From an uncultured Sphingorhabdus sp. (GTDB lineage Bacteria; Pseudomonadota; Alphaproteobacteria; Sphingomonadales; Sphingomonadaceae), in contig CANLOL010000002.1 in assembly GCA_947492905.1 (NCBI GenBank), positions 1 through 64,000 on the forward strand: a stretch of DNA of 64,000 nucleotides. Reading direction: 5' to 3'. The translations under genes and the position numbers were made by a program. The notes below the pieces were generated by a model. It worked only from the letters and a program-made list of their open reading frames with translations, had not been told where the DNA came from and did no database searches. Numbering within the stretch: position 1 is the stretch's first letter; each line of letters opens with the position of its first letter. Of this stretch, positions 42,424 through 51,206 are shown one piece after another.

Positions 42424-43125
42424 TTATGCCCCTTGAGCCACAGCGGAGAGTTTTTCTTGCCTAAAGCTACTTATGGCAATGACATAGCCTTTATTTTTGA
42501 TCGTTTGAATCTGGGGAGCATGGGGTGCATATTCTAACATTTTTTGCCGCAACCTCCATATATGAACCTCTACGCTATTGGTTCCGGGATCATGCCTGCA
42601 ATTCCATAGATGGTGCAATATATTCGTCCGCGAGATAGGCTTTGGTGAATGTTTAATCAAATATTCTAACAACAGATATTCACGCGGTTTCAGGGGGATA
42701 TCAATTCCATTATGGGAAATATTCCTATCCAAATAGTCAATATGGAAATCACCGATTTTTTTAACATATTGCCCCTTATCATAACGTTTATGCAATCCGA
42801 TAATACGCGCATATAATTCTATGGGATGAATAGTGGGGGATACGACATCATCCAAACCTTTGGTCAGAAGCTCGCCGCGAATATAGCTGCTACAATGACA
42901 TATAATAATCGCGGGGATGTGCGGAATGGTGCGGCGAATATCTGTTGCCACTTTTATCATCTTATCGCAGTAAATCATCTCGCACTTTATCAATAACAAA
43001 GATATTTTTGTACAATCAGTTTCAAATAAGCAAACAATATCAATGCCAAACCGTGATAGATTCTCAACCAGAGATAAATTGCCATCATCGGAAAAAGACA
43101 TCCAACTTACACGCAATCTTTCCAT
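42424..43125 (-). CDS. OmpR-type regulator with a degenerate receiver domain
   Basis: The protein (233 residues from ATG 43123-43125, which has GGGG six bases ahead) combines a receiver-like N-domain and a complete C-terminal winged helix (PLKPREYLLLEYLIKHSPKPISRTNILHHLW, in part, and SVEVHIWRLRQKM...IKNKGYVI). The receiver keeps an acidic pair and an Asp in the phosphorylation position (YCD) but lacks the conserved Lys (SPTIHPIEL instead of KP) and has cysteines in place of usual residues. No histidine kinase gene is adjacent. Control by phosphorylation is doubtful. Confidence 0.8.
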   Translation of the reverse strand: MERLRVSWMSFSDDGNLSLVENLSRFGIDIVCLFETDCTKISLLLIKCEMIYCDKMIKVATDIRRTIPHIPAIIICHCSSYIRGELLTKGLDDVVSPTIHPIELYARIIGLHKRYDKGQYVKKIGDFHIDYLDRNISHNGIDIPLKPREYLLLEYLIKHSPKPISRTNILHHLWNCRHDPGTNSVEVHIWRLRQKMLEYAPHAPQIQTIKNKGYVIAISSFRQEKLSAVAQGA

Positions 43126-43219
43126 TTCCATCCCCAATATTATGGAAATGTAAAACATTGTAAGAATGATTAAAGCTTGCTTATATCCGATATGGATGAT
43201 TGGTTGTTTCGCGCAGCAA

Positions 43220-44407
43220 TTAGCCTTGGTTCAGAAACTTTTTAATATTGCGTGCGGCCTGACGAATGCGCTGCTCATTCTCTACCAGAGCAAGCCTAAC
43301 ATAGCCTTCGCCCTCATCACCAAAACCCACGCCAGGCGCAACAGCAACGCCAGCTTCGGCAATTAAACGTTTGGAAAATTCCATCGCACCAATATCTTTA
43401 AATTGTTCAGGAATAGGGGCCCATGCAAACATGCTAGCCTCTGGCGAGGGGATATCCCAACCTGCGCGGCCAAAGCTATCAACCATGACATCACGGCGCG
43501 CTTTATAGAGCGCACGGTTCTCATCTATAATATCTTGTGGTCCATTTAATGCCGCCGTAGCAGCGACCTGAATGGGAGTAAATGCGCCATAGTCCAGATA
43601 TGATTTTACCCGCGTCAGGGCGCTAATAAGGGTTTGATTGCCAACTGCAAATCCCATACGCCAACCGGGCATACTATATGTTTTGGACATAGAGGTAAAT
43701 TCTATGGCAACATCTTTTGCGCCCTCGACTTGTAATATAGAGGGCGTTGGTTTGTCGCCAAAATATATTTCGGCATAGGCCAAATCGCTAATGACCCACA
43801 GATCATGCTCGCGCGCAAAATCCACCACTTTTTGATAAAAATCGAGATCCGCAACATAGGCTGTTGGATTGGATGGGTAACCCATAACCAAAACCGATGG
43901 CTTTGGCACGGAATAGGACATTGCATATTCAAGGCGTGTAAAAAAATCTGGGCCAGGCGCTGCTGGAATAGAGCGGATAGAAGCGCCAGCTATGATAAAT
44001 CCAAATGTATGAATAGGATAGCTTGGGTTAGGGGCCAATACGACATCGCCTGGAGCTGTGATAGCTTGGGCAAGGTTAGCAAGCCCCTCTTTGGAACCAA
44101 GGGTAACGATGACTTCGCTATCTGCATCTAAATCAACGTCAAAACGGCGTTTGTAATAAGCCGCTTGCGCATTGCGCAGACCTTTTATGCCTTTTGATGC
44201 ACTATAACGATGCGCATTAGGATTATTGGCTGTTTCAGATAATTTATCAATAACATGCTGCGCTGGCGCACCATCAGGATTGCCCATACCTAGATCAATT
44301 ATATCCTCACCACGCGCGCGTGCTTCTGCTTTCATAGCATTTACTTCGGCAAATACATAGGGAGGCAAACGGCGGATTCGATAAAAATCTTGGGATAATT
44401 TAGGCAT
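43220..44407 (-). CDS. AlaC-type class I/II aminotransferase
   Basis: This is a PLP-dependent aminotransferase of 395 residues in the AlaC/LL-diaminopimelate-type group, usually transaminating pyruvate/alanine or related substrates. Motifs: IIDLGMGNPDGAP, YSASKGIKGLRNAQAAYYKRR (in part), NPSYPIHTFGF, VMGYPSNPTAY, and the PLP lysine in EFTSMSKTYSMPGWRMGF. It runs away from the PHA synthase gene, with a 406-bp gap containing a palindrome and short tandem repeats. Confidence 0.9.
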   Translation of the reverse strand: MPKLSQDFYRIRRLPPYVFAEVNAMKAEARARGEDIIDLGMGNPDGAPAQHVIDKLSETANNPNAHRYSASKGIKGLRNAQAAYYKRRFDVDLDADSEVIVTLGSKEGLANLAQAITAPGDVVLAPNPSYPIHTFGFIIAGASIRSIPAAPGPDFFTRLEYAMSYSVPKPSVLVMGYPSNPTAYVADLDFYQKVVDFAREHDLWVISDLAYAEIYFGDKPTPSILQVEGAKDVAIEFTSMSKTYSMPGWRMGFAVGNQTLISALTRVKSYLDYGAFTPIQVAATAALNGPQDIIDENRALYKARRDVMVDSFGRAGWDIPSPEASMFAWAPIPEQFKDIGAMEFSKRLIAEAGVAVAPGVGFGDEGEGYVRLALVENEQRIRQAARNIKKFLNQG

Positions 44408-44462
44408 GAGCTAGATAGTGAACTTTCTTAAATTAATGGCTAATTTCTGTGATAAATTTATT

Positions 44463-44475
44463 TCGGTTAAACCGA
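44463..44475. promoter_or_regulatory. 13-bp perfect palindrome upstream of the aminotransferase
   Basis: TCGGTT-A-AACCGA lies 56 bp upstream of the aminotransferase start, in an AT-rich gap where it stands out as the only GC-containing symmetric site. It may be an operator. The rest of the gap (44476-44650) shows no recognised element. Confidence 0.4.
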
Positions 44476-44658
44476 TACTCGGTTGAGTAGCGCATAGTCC
44501 AGAATAATGATATAAATTTAGTTATGATATTGATATATTAATATAGGAAAGCTTAATATAAGGCTATATGATTACGGGCAAGTGAACCTTATCTGCTGAT
44601 CATATGAGCGCTAAAGTCCGAGTTCATAATAGATTTGGCCCTAACTAACCTAGCTCTC

Positions 44659-44698
44659 AAATAATCCAGCCCTTAAATAATCCAGCCCTAAAATAATA
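44659..44698 (+). repeat. 16-bp short tandem repeat upstream of phaC
   Basis: AAATAATCCAGCCCTW occurs twice in exact succession (44659-44674, 44675-44690) and is followed by a partial third unit AAATAATA. It lies about 115 bp before the PHA synthase start. Confidence 0.8.
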
Positions 44699-44813
44699 TA
44701 GTCTCCTTATTTAAGATGTAAAAATATAAATATCGCCTTATCATTATAGCGCTTCATAATATTATGATTTACCATAGGGAAATCACATTGCTTAGCGAGT
44801 CGGGGAAAATAAG

Positions 44814-46664
44814 ATGATAAATGACAAAAATAGCGATGGCGATGACGGCAATGATACTGACAGTCATGATACTGACGATACCCGCGATAGCGGTGCTGAT
44901 AATTGCACAGAAAATGGTCAGGATTACGCCCTAGATTATATGGAGAGTTTTGCCAAAATGCAGGCAAAGCTGTTTGAAAATATGTCCCCAATGATGGAGC
45001 AATTCTCACCCGATACATTCTCAGCCGATACTATGCAAAAGACAATGCAGACTATGTTCGATCCCAGTAAAATGATGGATCCAAATGCATGGACTATGAC
45101 TAAGGGCATGATGGGCACTGAAGGCCTTAGCGAATTATGGAGCGGCTGGACGCAAGCAATGAGCGGCGATCTTGACCAGTCCAATTCCAAAAATAGAGAC
45201 AAAAGATTTGCGCATGAAGCTTGGGAGAAAAATCCTTTTTATGCCTATTTGCAGCAACAATATCTCTACCTCAGCACCCAAGCTGATGCATGGTTGGAGC
45301 AGCAGGATAATATTTCGGACAAAGAAAAAGAGCAGCTAAAATTTCAATTGGCGCAGTTTTTTGATGCAGCCTCGCCGAGTAATTTCATGTTTTCCAATCC
45401 TGAAATTATAGAAAAAGCCATAGAGACCAAAGGCGAATCTCTGCAAAAAGGACTGCAAAATGCAGCCAATGATATGAGCAAGGGGCAGCTAACCCATACG
45501 GACCCAGATGCTTTTGAGCTTGGCGTTAATATTGCCATGACCCCCGGTAAAGTTGTGCATGAAACGCCCCTATATCAGCTCATCCAATATGATCCGATGA
45601 CAAAGGATCAATTGGCAACGCCGTTGGTAATTTTCCCACCTTGGATAAATCGTTATTATATTTTGGACCTTAATCCGCAAAAAAGCTTTGTGAAATGGGC
45701 TTTGGAACAGGGCATTACAGTGTTTATGGTTTCATGGAAATCAGCCGACAGCAGCATGGCCAATGTCATTTGGGACGATTATGTAAAGGCTGAAATTGAT
45801 GCAATAGACACGATCTGCGGTGGATTAAATGTCGATGCAGTGCATGCCATCGGCTATTGTGTTGCGGGAACGACGCTCAATGCAGCATTGGCAGTTTTGC
45901 ACAGCCGCGGCGAACAAGGCAAAGTGAAGAGCGCAACATTTTTCACAACACAAGTTGATTTTGAAGATGGTGGTGATTTGAAAGCCTTTACCACGGATGC
46001 ACATGTGAAAATATTGGATGCAGCATCATCGAAAGGCTATTTAGATGGTCGCGTCATGGCTGCAACATTCAATATGCTGCGCAGCAAAGACCTGATATGG
46101 AATTATGTCGTTAATAATTATCTGCTGGGTAATGATTATCCAGCCTTTGATTTGCTGCATTGGAATGGCGATACGACAAATTTGCCCGCTGCATGGCATA
46201 AAAGCTATATTAACGATCTCTATCGTGAAAATTTATTGGTAATACCCAATCGTTTGACCGTGGATGGCACGCCAATAGATTTAAGGCGTATCAAAACGCC
46301 AGCTTATATCCAAGCGGGTATAGAGGATCATATTGCCCCGGCAAAAAGCGTCTGGAAATTACGCAATCATCTTAGTGGCCCTGTGCGTTTCACCTTAGCA
46401 GGATCGGGTCACATCGCTGGTGTGGTTAATCATCCTGATGCACAAAAATATCAATATTGGCGTAATGATGCTGAAGGGCTTAATTCATTGGATGATTTTA
46501 TCGCAGGTGCCACAGAGACTAAGGGCAGCTGGTGGCCAGATTGGTTCGATTGGTTGAAAGACCAAGATGATACTATGGTGCCAGCGAAGGGCGCACGCAT
46601 AGCAGGCAAGGGTGATTTGCCCGTCCTTGAGGATGCTCCTGGGCGTTATGTGCGGATGCGATAA
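44814..46664 (+). CDS. phaC: Class I polyhydroxyalkanoate synthase
   Basis: PhaC polymerises 3-hydroxyacyl-CoA into storage polyester on the granule surface. The 616-residue protein has the alpha/beta-hydrolase catalytic domain with the lipase-like box GYCVAG (Cys349), the Asp in AGIEDHIAP and the His in GSGHIAGVVN, plus the N-terminal PhaC_N region. The first 36 residues are an Asp/Asn-rich acidic stretch (NDKNSDGDDGNDTDSHDTDD) not usual for the family; translation could instead begin at a later Met. It is followed by the phasin gene, and phaB is at 50387. Confidence 0.94.
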   Translation: MINDKNSDGDDGNDTDSHDTDDTRDSGADNCTENGQDYALDYMESFAKMQAKLFENMSPMMEQFSPDTFSADTMQKTMQTMFDPSKMMDPNAWTMTKGMMGTEGLSELWSGWTQAMSGDLDQSNSKNRDKRFAHEAWEKNPFYAYLQQQYLYLSTQADAWLEQQDNISDKEKEQLKFQLAQFFDAASPSNFMFSNPEIIEKAIETKGESLQKGLQNAANDMSKGQLTHTDPDAFELGVNIAMTPGKVVHETPLYQLIQYDPMTKDQLATPLVIFPPWINRYYILDLNPQKSFVKWALEQGITVFMVSWKSADSSMANVIWDDYVKAEIDAIDTICGGLNVDAVHAIGYCVAGTTLNAALAVLHSRGEQGKVKSATFFTTQVDFEDGGDLKAFTTDAHVKILDAASSKGYLDGRVMAATFNMLRSKDLIWNYVVNNYLLGNDYPAFDLLHWNGDTTNLPAAWHKSYINDLYRENLLVIPNRLTVDGTPIDLRRIKTPAYIQAGIEDHIAPAKSVWKLRNHLSGPVRFTLAGSGHIAGVVNHPDAQKYQYWRNDAEGLNSLDDFIAGATETKGSWWPDWFDWLKDQDDTMVPAKGARIAGKGDLPVLEDAPGRYVRMR

Positions 46665-46738
46665 GATAAGAACAAGCATTTTTTAATACACAACCGTCAT
46701 TTTTATATGATATAAAACAGTGACTTATAGGATATATG

Positions 46739-46749
46739 CTGCACTGCAC
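46739..46749. promoter_or_regulatory. PhaR-like TGCACTGCA site, distal
   Basis: CTGCACTGCAC has TGCA-C-TGCA symmetry and resembles the TGC-rich sites bound by PhaR repressors upstream of phasin genes. It is 79 bp before the phasin ATG and 47 bp before a second such site. No phaR gene is in the window. Confidence 0.5.
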
Positions 46750-46785
46750 AAATTTCTATTGACTTCATTGAATATCATTCTTATA

Positions 46786-46796
46786 TTGCACTGCAA
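46786..46796. promoter_or_regulatory. PhaR-like TTGCACTGCAA site, proximal
   Basis: This is an 11-bp palindrome (TTGCA-C-TGCAA) 22 bp ahead of the phasin ATG, just before the ribosome-binding site. Together with the similar distal site it suggests repression of phasin expression by PhaR until polymer forms. The role is inferred from known phasin promoters. Confidence 0.6.
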
Positions 46797-46817
46797 CATA
46801 AAGATGGAGACGTTTCG

Positions 46818-47462
46818 ATGGCAACAGTGAAAACAAAAACTGAAAAGACAGCTGCAAAAGCTGTTTCTGCCAAAAGCAAAGCTACGCAGCCTGTTAAAAA
46901 GACTGCTAGCCCGAAAGCTGAAAAGCCCAAAGCAGAGAAATTAGTCACCAATATCGTTGAAGTGAAATCAAATAAACCCTCAAAATCAGGAGTTTCTAAA
47001 ATGACAAAAGCAACCGAGAAAAAAGCTGAAAAAGCAAAAGAAGCAACCGCAGAAGCAGCAACAAGCTTCTTTAGCGATGTGCGTGAGCGCGCTACAACAG
47101 CAGCGGAAAAAGGCCGTGAGCTATTGAGCGAAGCAACCACAGTAACACGTGCTAATCTAGAAGCTGTGACTGAAAGCGGTAAAATTGCTGCTAAAGGCAC
47201 ACAAGAATTAGCAAAAGAAAATCTAGAATATGCTAAATCAAATTTAACCGAAGCTCAAAGCGCTGCTAAAACTTTGGCCGCTGTAAAAAGCCCAACTGAA
47301 TTTGTAAAAGTTCAAGGCGACATTGCGCGCAAAGGTTTTGACACAATGGTAACACAGGGTTCAAAAAACACTGAAACCATGATCAAATTGGCTGGCGATA
47401 TTTTCCAACCATTGTCAAATCGTTTGGCAGTAGCTTCTGATTTCTTCAAAAAAGCTGCCTAA
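46818..47462 (+). CDS. Phasin
   Basis: Phasins coat polyhydroxyalkanoate granules. The 214-residue protein has a Lys/Ala/Pro-rich, AlgP-like N-terminus (residues 1-60) and a phasin_2 helical domain with TSFFSDVRERATTAAEKGRELL, LAAVKSPTEFVKVQGDIARKGFD and a C-terminal amphipathic helix. A second good start exists: ATG 47001 with AGGAG eight bases ahead would give a 153-residue phasin without the basic tail. The gene lies 153 bp after phaC, with two PhaR-type palindromes in between, and is closed by a strong terminator. Confidence 0.9.
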   Translation: MATVKTKTEKTAAKAVSAKSKATQPVKKTASPKAEKPKAEKLVTNIVEVKSNKPSKSGVSKMTKATEKKAEKAKEATAEAATSFFSDVRERATTAAEKGRELLSEATTVTRANLEAVTESGKIAAKGTQELAKENLEYAKSNLTEAQSAAKTLAAVKSPTEFVKVQGDIARKGFDTMVTQGSKNTETMIKLAGDIFQPLSNRLAVASDFFKKAA

Positions 47463-47542
47463 TTCTAATTGCTGATTTTCGGTCGAAGCCCTCTCTCTCC
47501 TCTCTCCTCTGAGGCTTTGATAGAAAATTATAGTGATGAATG

Positions 47543-47578
47543 GAAAGCCGTTCTCTTAATTGAGAGCGGCTTTTTTTT
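47543..47578 (+). terminator. Strong intrinsic terminator after phasin
   Basis: AAAGCCGTTCTC and GAGAGCGGCTTT form a long, nearly perfect stem around TTAATT, followed by eight T residues. It separates the phasin from clpS. Confidence 0.9.
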
Positions 47579-47711
47579 GATTTATGAAACTCTGCTCTTG
47601 CGGCAGAGAGCATTAATAGCTTATTTTGGATATATGAAAATGAATCTTAAAAATGATATCACAGCCATCAATATGCAAAATAGAATCGATAATAGATTCA
47701 TAATGCACAAT

Positions 47712-48056
47712 ATGATGCCGCCAATAAAGATGGCAGATGAAGATGATAATCATCCTGATGATCCTGATGTTGGGGTGGTCACGCGCACCAAACCGAAAAC
47801 GGCAAAGCCAAAACAATATAAAGTATTATTATTGAATGATGATTATACACCGATGGAATTTGTTGTGCATGTTTTGCGAACATTTTTCCAAATGGACACC
47901 GATGAAGCGACTCGGGTCATGTTACATGTGCATCAAAAGGGTTTTGGCGTATGCGGTATTTTCACCTATGAAGTAGCCGAGACAAAAGTAACGCAGGTAA
48001 TGGATTTTGCGCGCAAAAATGACCATCCATTGCAATGTACATTAGAAAAAGCGTAA
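47712..48056 (+). CDS. clpS: ClpS, adaptor of the ClpAP protease
   Basis: ClpS delivers N-degron substrates to ClpA. The core is complete: [20 protein letters not shown] with the Asn-Asp and Met of the N-end binding pocket, [26 protein letters not shown] and the closing PLQCTLEKA. The disordered head [20 protein letters not shown] is usual for alphaproteobacteria. The upstream open frame runs back through the phasin terminator, so the true start must be later; 47712, 47715 or 47730 are possible and none has a strong ribosome-binding site. With 47712 the protein has 114 residues. No clpA follows. Confidence 0.9.
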   Translation: MMPPIKMADEDDNHPDDPDVGVVTRTKPKTAKPKQYKVLLLNDDYTPMEFVVHVLRTFFQMDTDEATRVMLHVHQKGFGVCGIFTYEVAETKVTQVMDFARKNDHPLQCTLEKA

Positions 48057-48139
48057 AATATTAGCATTAAAACATAATTATTATCGTTAATATCGCGGGC
48101 CTAACTTGCTTGAAAATAAAATGCCGTTAAACAGTTGCG

Positions 48140-49423
48140 ATGGATAAGATTCTCGTACGCAGCGGTAACGCTCTCAAAGGTAAAATTCCCATTTCAGGCG
48201 CAAAGAATAGTGCATTGACATTATTGCCCTGTGCTTTGCTCACTGATGAGCCACTGACGCTGCGCAATCTGCCGCGTCTTGCGGATATTGATGGGTTTCA
48301 GCATTTGCTGAATCAATTTGGCATTTCAACCATGATTGCGGGATCACGGCCAGAGGATTTTGGACGCGTAATGACTTTATCCGCAACGCGCCTTACTTCG
48401 ACAGTTGCGCCTTATGAATTGGTGCGCAAAATGCGCGCCTCCATTTTGGTGCTTGGCCCAATGCTTGCGCGCGCAGGTGAAGCGACGGTGAGCTTGCCCG
48501 GTGGTTGCGCCATTGGTAACCGTCCAATTGATTTGCACTTAAAAGCCCTCGAAGCCATAGGCGCCGAAATTGAAATGGCGGCTGGTTATGTGAAGGCTGT
48601 TGCACCCAAAGGCCGCTTAACGGGCGGTACATATACATTCCCAGTAGTTTCCGTCGGAGCAACCGAAAATGTTGTGATGGCAGCAGTGCTTGCCAATGGA
48701 ACGAGCGAAATTAAAAATGCAGCGCGCGAGCCTGAAATTGTCGATCTGTGTAATTTGCTGGTTGCTATGGGCGCCTCTATCGAGGGTATCGGCACATCTG
48801 ATCTTATCATACATGGTAAAGACCGATTGCACGGTGCTACCTATCGCGTGATGTCGGACCGCATCGAAGCTGGCAGCTATGCCTGTGCAGCAGCCATAAC
48901 GGGCGGCGATGTTGAACTTGTTGGTGCAAAGATGAGTGAAATGGATGCCACCGTAGAAGCATTGCGCGCAGCGGGCGTGATAGTGGATGAGACCGCCGAT
49001 GGTATTCGCGTTGCAGCCAATGGTAAGTTGCAAGCTTTGACATTGGAAACAGCGCCTTATCCAGGTTTTGCCACCGATATGCAGGCGCAATTTATGGCGA
49101 TGCTATGCATGGCGGACGGCGCTAGTGTTCTGACCGAAACGATTTTTGAGAACCGTTATATGCATGTTTCTGAACTCAACCGTATGGGCGCAGATGTTGA
49201 GACAAAAGGGCGCACCGCTATTGTACGCGGCGTAGAAAAATTAACGGGCGCGCCTGTGATGGCGACCGATTTACGTGCATCAATGAGCCTTGTGATTGCG
49301 GGATTAGTTGCAGAAGGTGAAACCGAAGTAAGTAGGCTATATCATTTGGATCGCGGTTATGAGCGTCTCGAAGAAAAATTACAGCTTGTAGGTGCGGATA
49401 TTGAACGGGTCGGCGCTGAATAA
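48140..49423 (+). CDS. murA: UDP-N-acetylglucosamine 1-carboxyvinyltransferase
   Basis: MurA transfers enolpyruvate from PEP to UDP-GlcNAc, the first committed step of peptidoglycan synthesis in the cytoplasm. The 427-residue protein has [16 protein letters not shown], the catalytic cysteine loop [20 protein letters not shown] (the Cys modified by fosfomycin), [11 protein letters not shown] and [17 protein letters not shown]. It is complete and of normal length. The extensin-like gene begins within its last codons. Confidence 0.97.
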   Translation: MDKILVRSGNALKGKIPISGAKNSALTLLPCALLTDEPLTLRNLPRLADIDGFQHLLNQFGISTMIAGSRPEDFGRVMTLSATRLTSTVAPYELVRKMRASILVLGPMLARAGEATVSLPGGCAIGNRPIDLHLKALEAIGAEIEMAAGYVKAVAPKGRLTGGTYTFPVVSVGATENVVMAAVLANGTSEIKNAAREPEIVDLCNLLVAMGASIEGIGTSDLIIHGKDRLHGATYRVMSDRIEAGSYACAAAITGGDVELVGAKMSEMDATVEALRAAGVIVDETADGIRVAANGKLQALTLETAPYPGFATDMQAQFMAMLCMADGASVLTETIFENRYMHVSELNRMGADVETKGRTAIVRGVEKLTGAPVMATDLRASMSLVIAGLVAEGETEVSRLYHLDRGYERLEEKLQLVGADIERVGAE

Positions 49424-50069
49424 TAATGGGATTAATATTATTGGAAGCATTATAAAATTTGCATCTATAGTTTTGCTAAGTTTTGCGATAGTCGGTTGTA
49501 TCCCATCGCCGCGTCCAGACATCAGCAATGGCCGTAATCTCTCAAACTCACAATGTATTGCAAATCTGCAAACGCGCAATGTGAAATTTGCTCTCAATGA
49601 AGGACGCGTTAATGGGTCGTGCAGCACAAAAAATACGATTATTTTGCAACAATATGGAATTACAGCCAGTAATTTAGGGCCGATGACATGCGGCGTTGCT
49701 ACGCAATTTATTAATTGGAGCAATGGCAGTGTTAATCGGGCTGCATTGCAAATATTTGGCTCTGCTATTGCGCGAATAGAGACTTTTGGAACTTATAGCT
49801 GCCGCAATATTGTGGGTAGTGCGCGGCGTTCGGAACATGCCAGCGCCAATGCCGTTGATGTATCTGGCTTCATACTAAAGGATGGTCGCCGCATATCAGT
49901 GCTGAGGGATTGGAATGGTAGCCGCGATGAAAAACGATTTCTTCGTCAAGTGCGCGATGATGCCTGCAGACATTTTGGCACGATATTAAGCCCTGATTAT
50001 AATGCCGCTCATAAAGACCATTTTCATTTCGATAATGCGCAGCGCGGCTTTGGCAGTTTTTGCCGCTGA
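49392..50069 (+). CDS. Extensin-like family lipoprotein
   Basis: The 225-residue protein has an N-terminal hydrophobic signal with a lipobox-like LLSFAIVGC (start uncertain: GTG 49392 overlaps murA, later alternatives are weak). The extensin-like C-terminal domain of bacteria follows: [10 protein letters not shown], a Cys-rich [34 protein letters not shown] and HKDHFHFD, in which the spaced His and Asp resemble metal-dependent peptidase folds of the LAS type. A cell-wall role is therefore plausible but unproven. Confidence 0.82.
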   Translation: MRILNGSALNNNGINIIGSIIKFASIVLLSFAIVGCIPSPRPDISNGRNLSNSQCIANLQTRNVKFALNEGRVNGSCSTKNTIILQQYGITASNLGPMTCGVATQFINWSNGSVNRAALQIFGSAIARIETFGTYSCRNIVGSARRSEHASANAVDVSGFILKDGRRISVLRDWNGSRDEKRFLRQVRDDACRHFGTILSPDYNAAHKDHFHFDNAQRGFGSFCR

Positions 50070-50312
50070 TTAGCCTTCTTTAACGTTATTTTGAACCAAC
50101 CAAACCCGTATCGCGCTGGCAAGGCCAGGCGGGGTGGGGCTTTGGATCCGCTGTGCATCGATCATCGCAACAAGAGCATTAATCGCCATATCGCCCTCTT
50201 GCGCTGCATTTTTGAGCATATCCCAATAAAGCGGCTCTAGGCTGATAGAGCTTTGATGACCATTGATGGTGATCGAGCGTTTAACTGGTGGATGATAATC
50301 AGATAAATCCAT
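50070..50312 (-). CDS. Ribbon-helix-helix domain protein
   Basis: The 80-residue protein fits the RHH_4 group: a short beta strand KRSITINGHQSSISLEP followed by two helices (LYWDMLKNAAQEG and INALVAMIDAQR). Such proteins are small DNA-binding dimers. It directly abuts the extensin-like gene (convergent) and lies 74 bp after phaB on the same strand. Its target is unknown. Confidence 0.8.
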   Translation of the reverse strand: MDLSDYHPPVKRSITINGHQSSISLEPLYWDMLKNAAQEGDMAINALVAMIDAQRIQSPTPPGLASAIRVWLVQNNVKEG

Positions 50313-50386
50313 AGCGGCTTTATGGCATTGCCGCGCCGCTATGGGAAATATTTATTTCATATATTGGCAGAGCGCATTGCACCCCA

Positions 50387-51109
50387 TCAATACATATGTT
50401 GCCCACCATTCATAGATATGGTTGAGCCTGTTACAAAGGCAGCATCATCAGAGCATAGAAATTTAACGCCGCGCGCTATTTCATGCGCTTGACCCAATCG
50501 GCCAACTGGAATTTTTGCAACGATTTTTTCTAACACTTGTTCTGGTACAGCAGCTACCATTTCTGTATCAATATAGCCGGGAGCTAGAGCATTAACGGTC
50601 ACACCTTTTTTAGCACCTTCTTGTGCCAATGCTTTGGTAAAGCCATGGATGCCCGATTTAGCAGCAGCATAATTGACTTGCCCATATTGACCGCCTTGGC
50701 CATTGATTGACCCTATATTGACAATGCGGCCCCATCCTTGATCGCACATCGCAGGAAAACATGCCTTTGCCATGTTGAAACAGCCGCCTAAATTAACGCG
50801 AATGACTTCGTTCCAATCATCAAAGCTCATTTTCTTCATCACGCCATCGCGCGTAATACCTGCATTGTTAATCAAAACACCAATAGGCCCCAAATCTTCG
50901 GCGACTTTTGCACATCCAGCGATACAGGCGTCATGATCACCGACATCCCATTTATAGGTTGCGATTCCAGTTTTTTCTGTGAACTCGGCAGCTTTTTTAT
51001 CGTCACCGGCATAGGTTGCCGCCACGGTAAAACCATTTTCTTTTAGAACGAGTGAAATAGCCTCGCCAATGCCTCTTGTACCGCCTGTTACTATCGCCGT
51101 TTTGCTCAC
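50387..51109 (-). CDS. phaB: Acetoacetyl-CoA reductase
   Basis: PhaB reduces acetoacetyl-CoA to (R)-3-hydroxybutyryl-CoA with NADPH, supplying the PHA synthase. The 240-residue short-chain dehydrogenase starts at GTG 51107-51109 with AAGGAG nine bases ahead. It has VTGGTRGIGEA for the cofactor, NNAGITRD, the catalytic Ser in NIGSINGQGGQYGQVNYAAAK with the Tyr-x-x-x-Lys pair, and the PhaB tail STISMNGGQHMY. It is separated from phaC and the phasin by about 4 kb and has its own upstream gap. The ketothiolase phaA is not in the window. Confidence 0.94.
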   Translation of the reverse strand: MSKTAIVTGGTRGIGEAISLVLKENGFTVAATYAGDDKKAAEFTEKTGIATYKWDVGDHDACIAGCAKVAEDLGPIGVLINNAGITRDGVMKKMSFDDWNEVIRVNLGGCFNMAKACFPAMCDQGWGRIVNIGSINGQGGQYGQVNYAAAKSGIHGFTKALAQEGAKKGVTVNALAPGYIDTEMVAAVPEQVLEKIVAKIPVGRLGQAHEIARGVKFLCSDDAAFVTGSTISMNGGQHMY

Positions 51110-51206
51110 TAATGTTCTCCTTTTGAATAGGCGAATATTATGCAGCGCAATCAATATGACCGCAAGTTACCGCAAGCGTAAACAGTCATTTATATGGAGA
51201 TTTATT

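Noticed and set aside
44707-45018. 103-codon minus-strand frame overlapping the phaC start
   Set aside because: Tyr/His/Arg-rich shadow of the Asp-rich phaC N-terminus with no ribosome-binding site.
47469-47711. Long N-terminal extension of ClpS
   Set aside because: It would read through a strong intrinsic terminator and has no similarity to ClpS N-termini.
48393-49090. Several overlapping minus-strand frames inside murA
   Set aside because: murA is complete and unmistakable; the others are codon-bias shadows rich in Cys, His and Arg.
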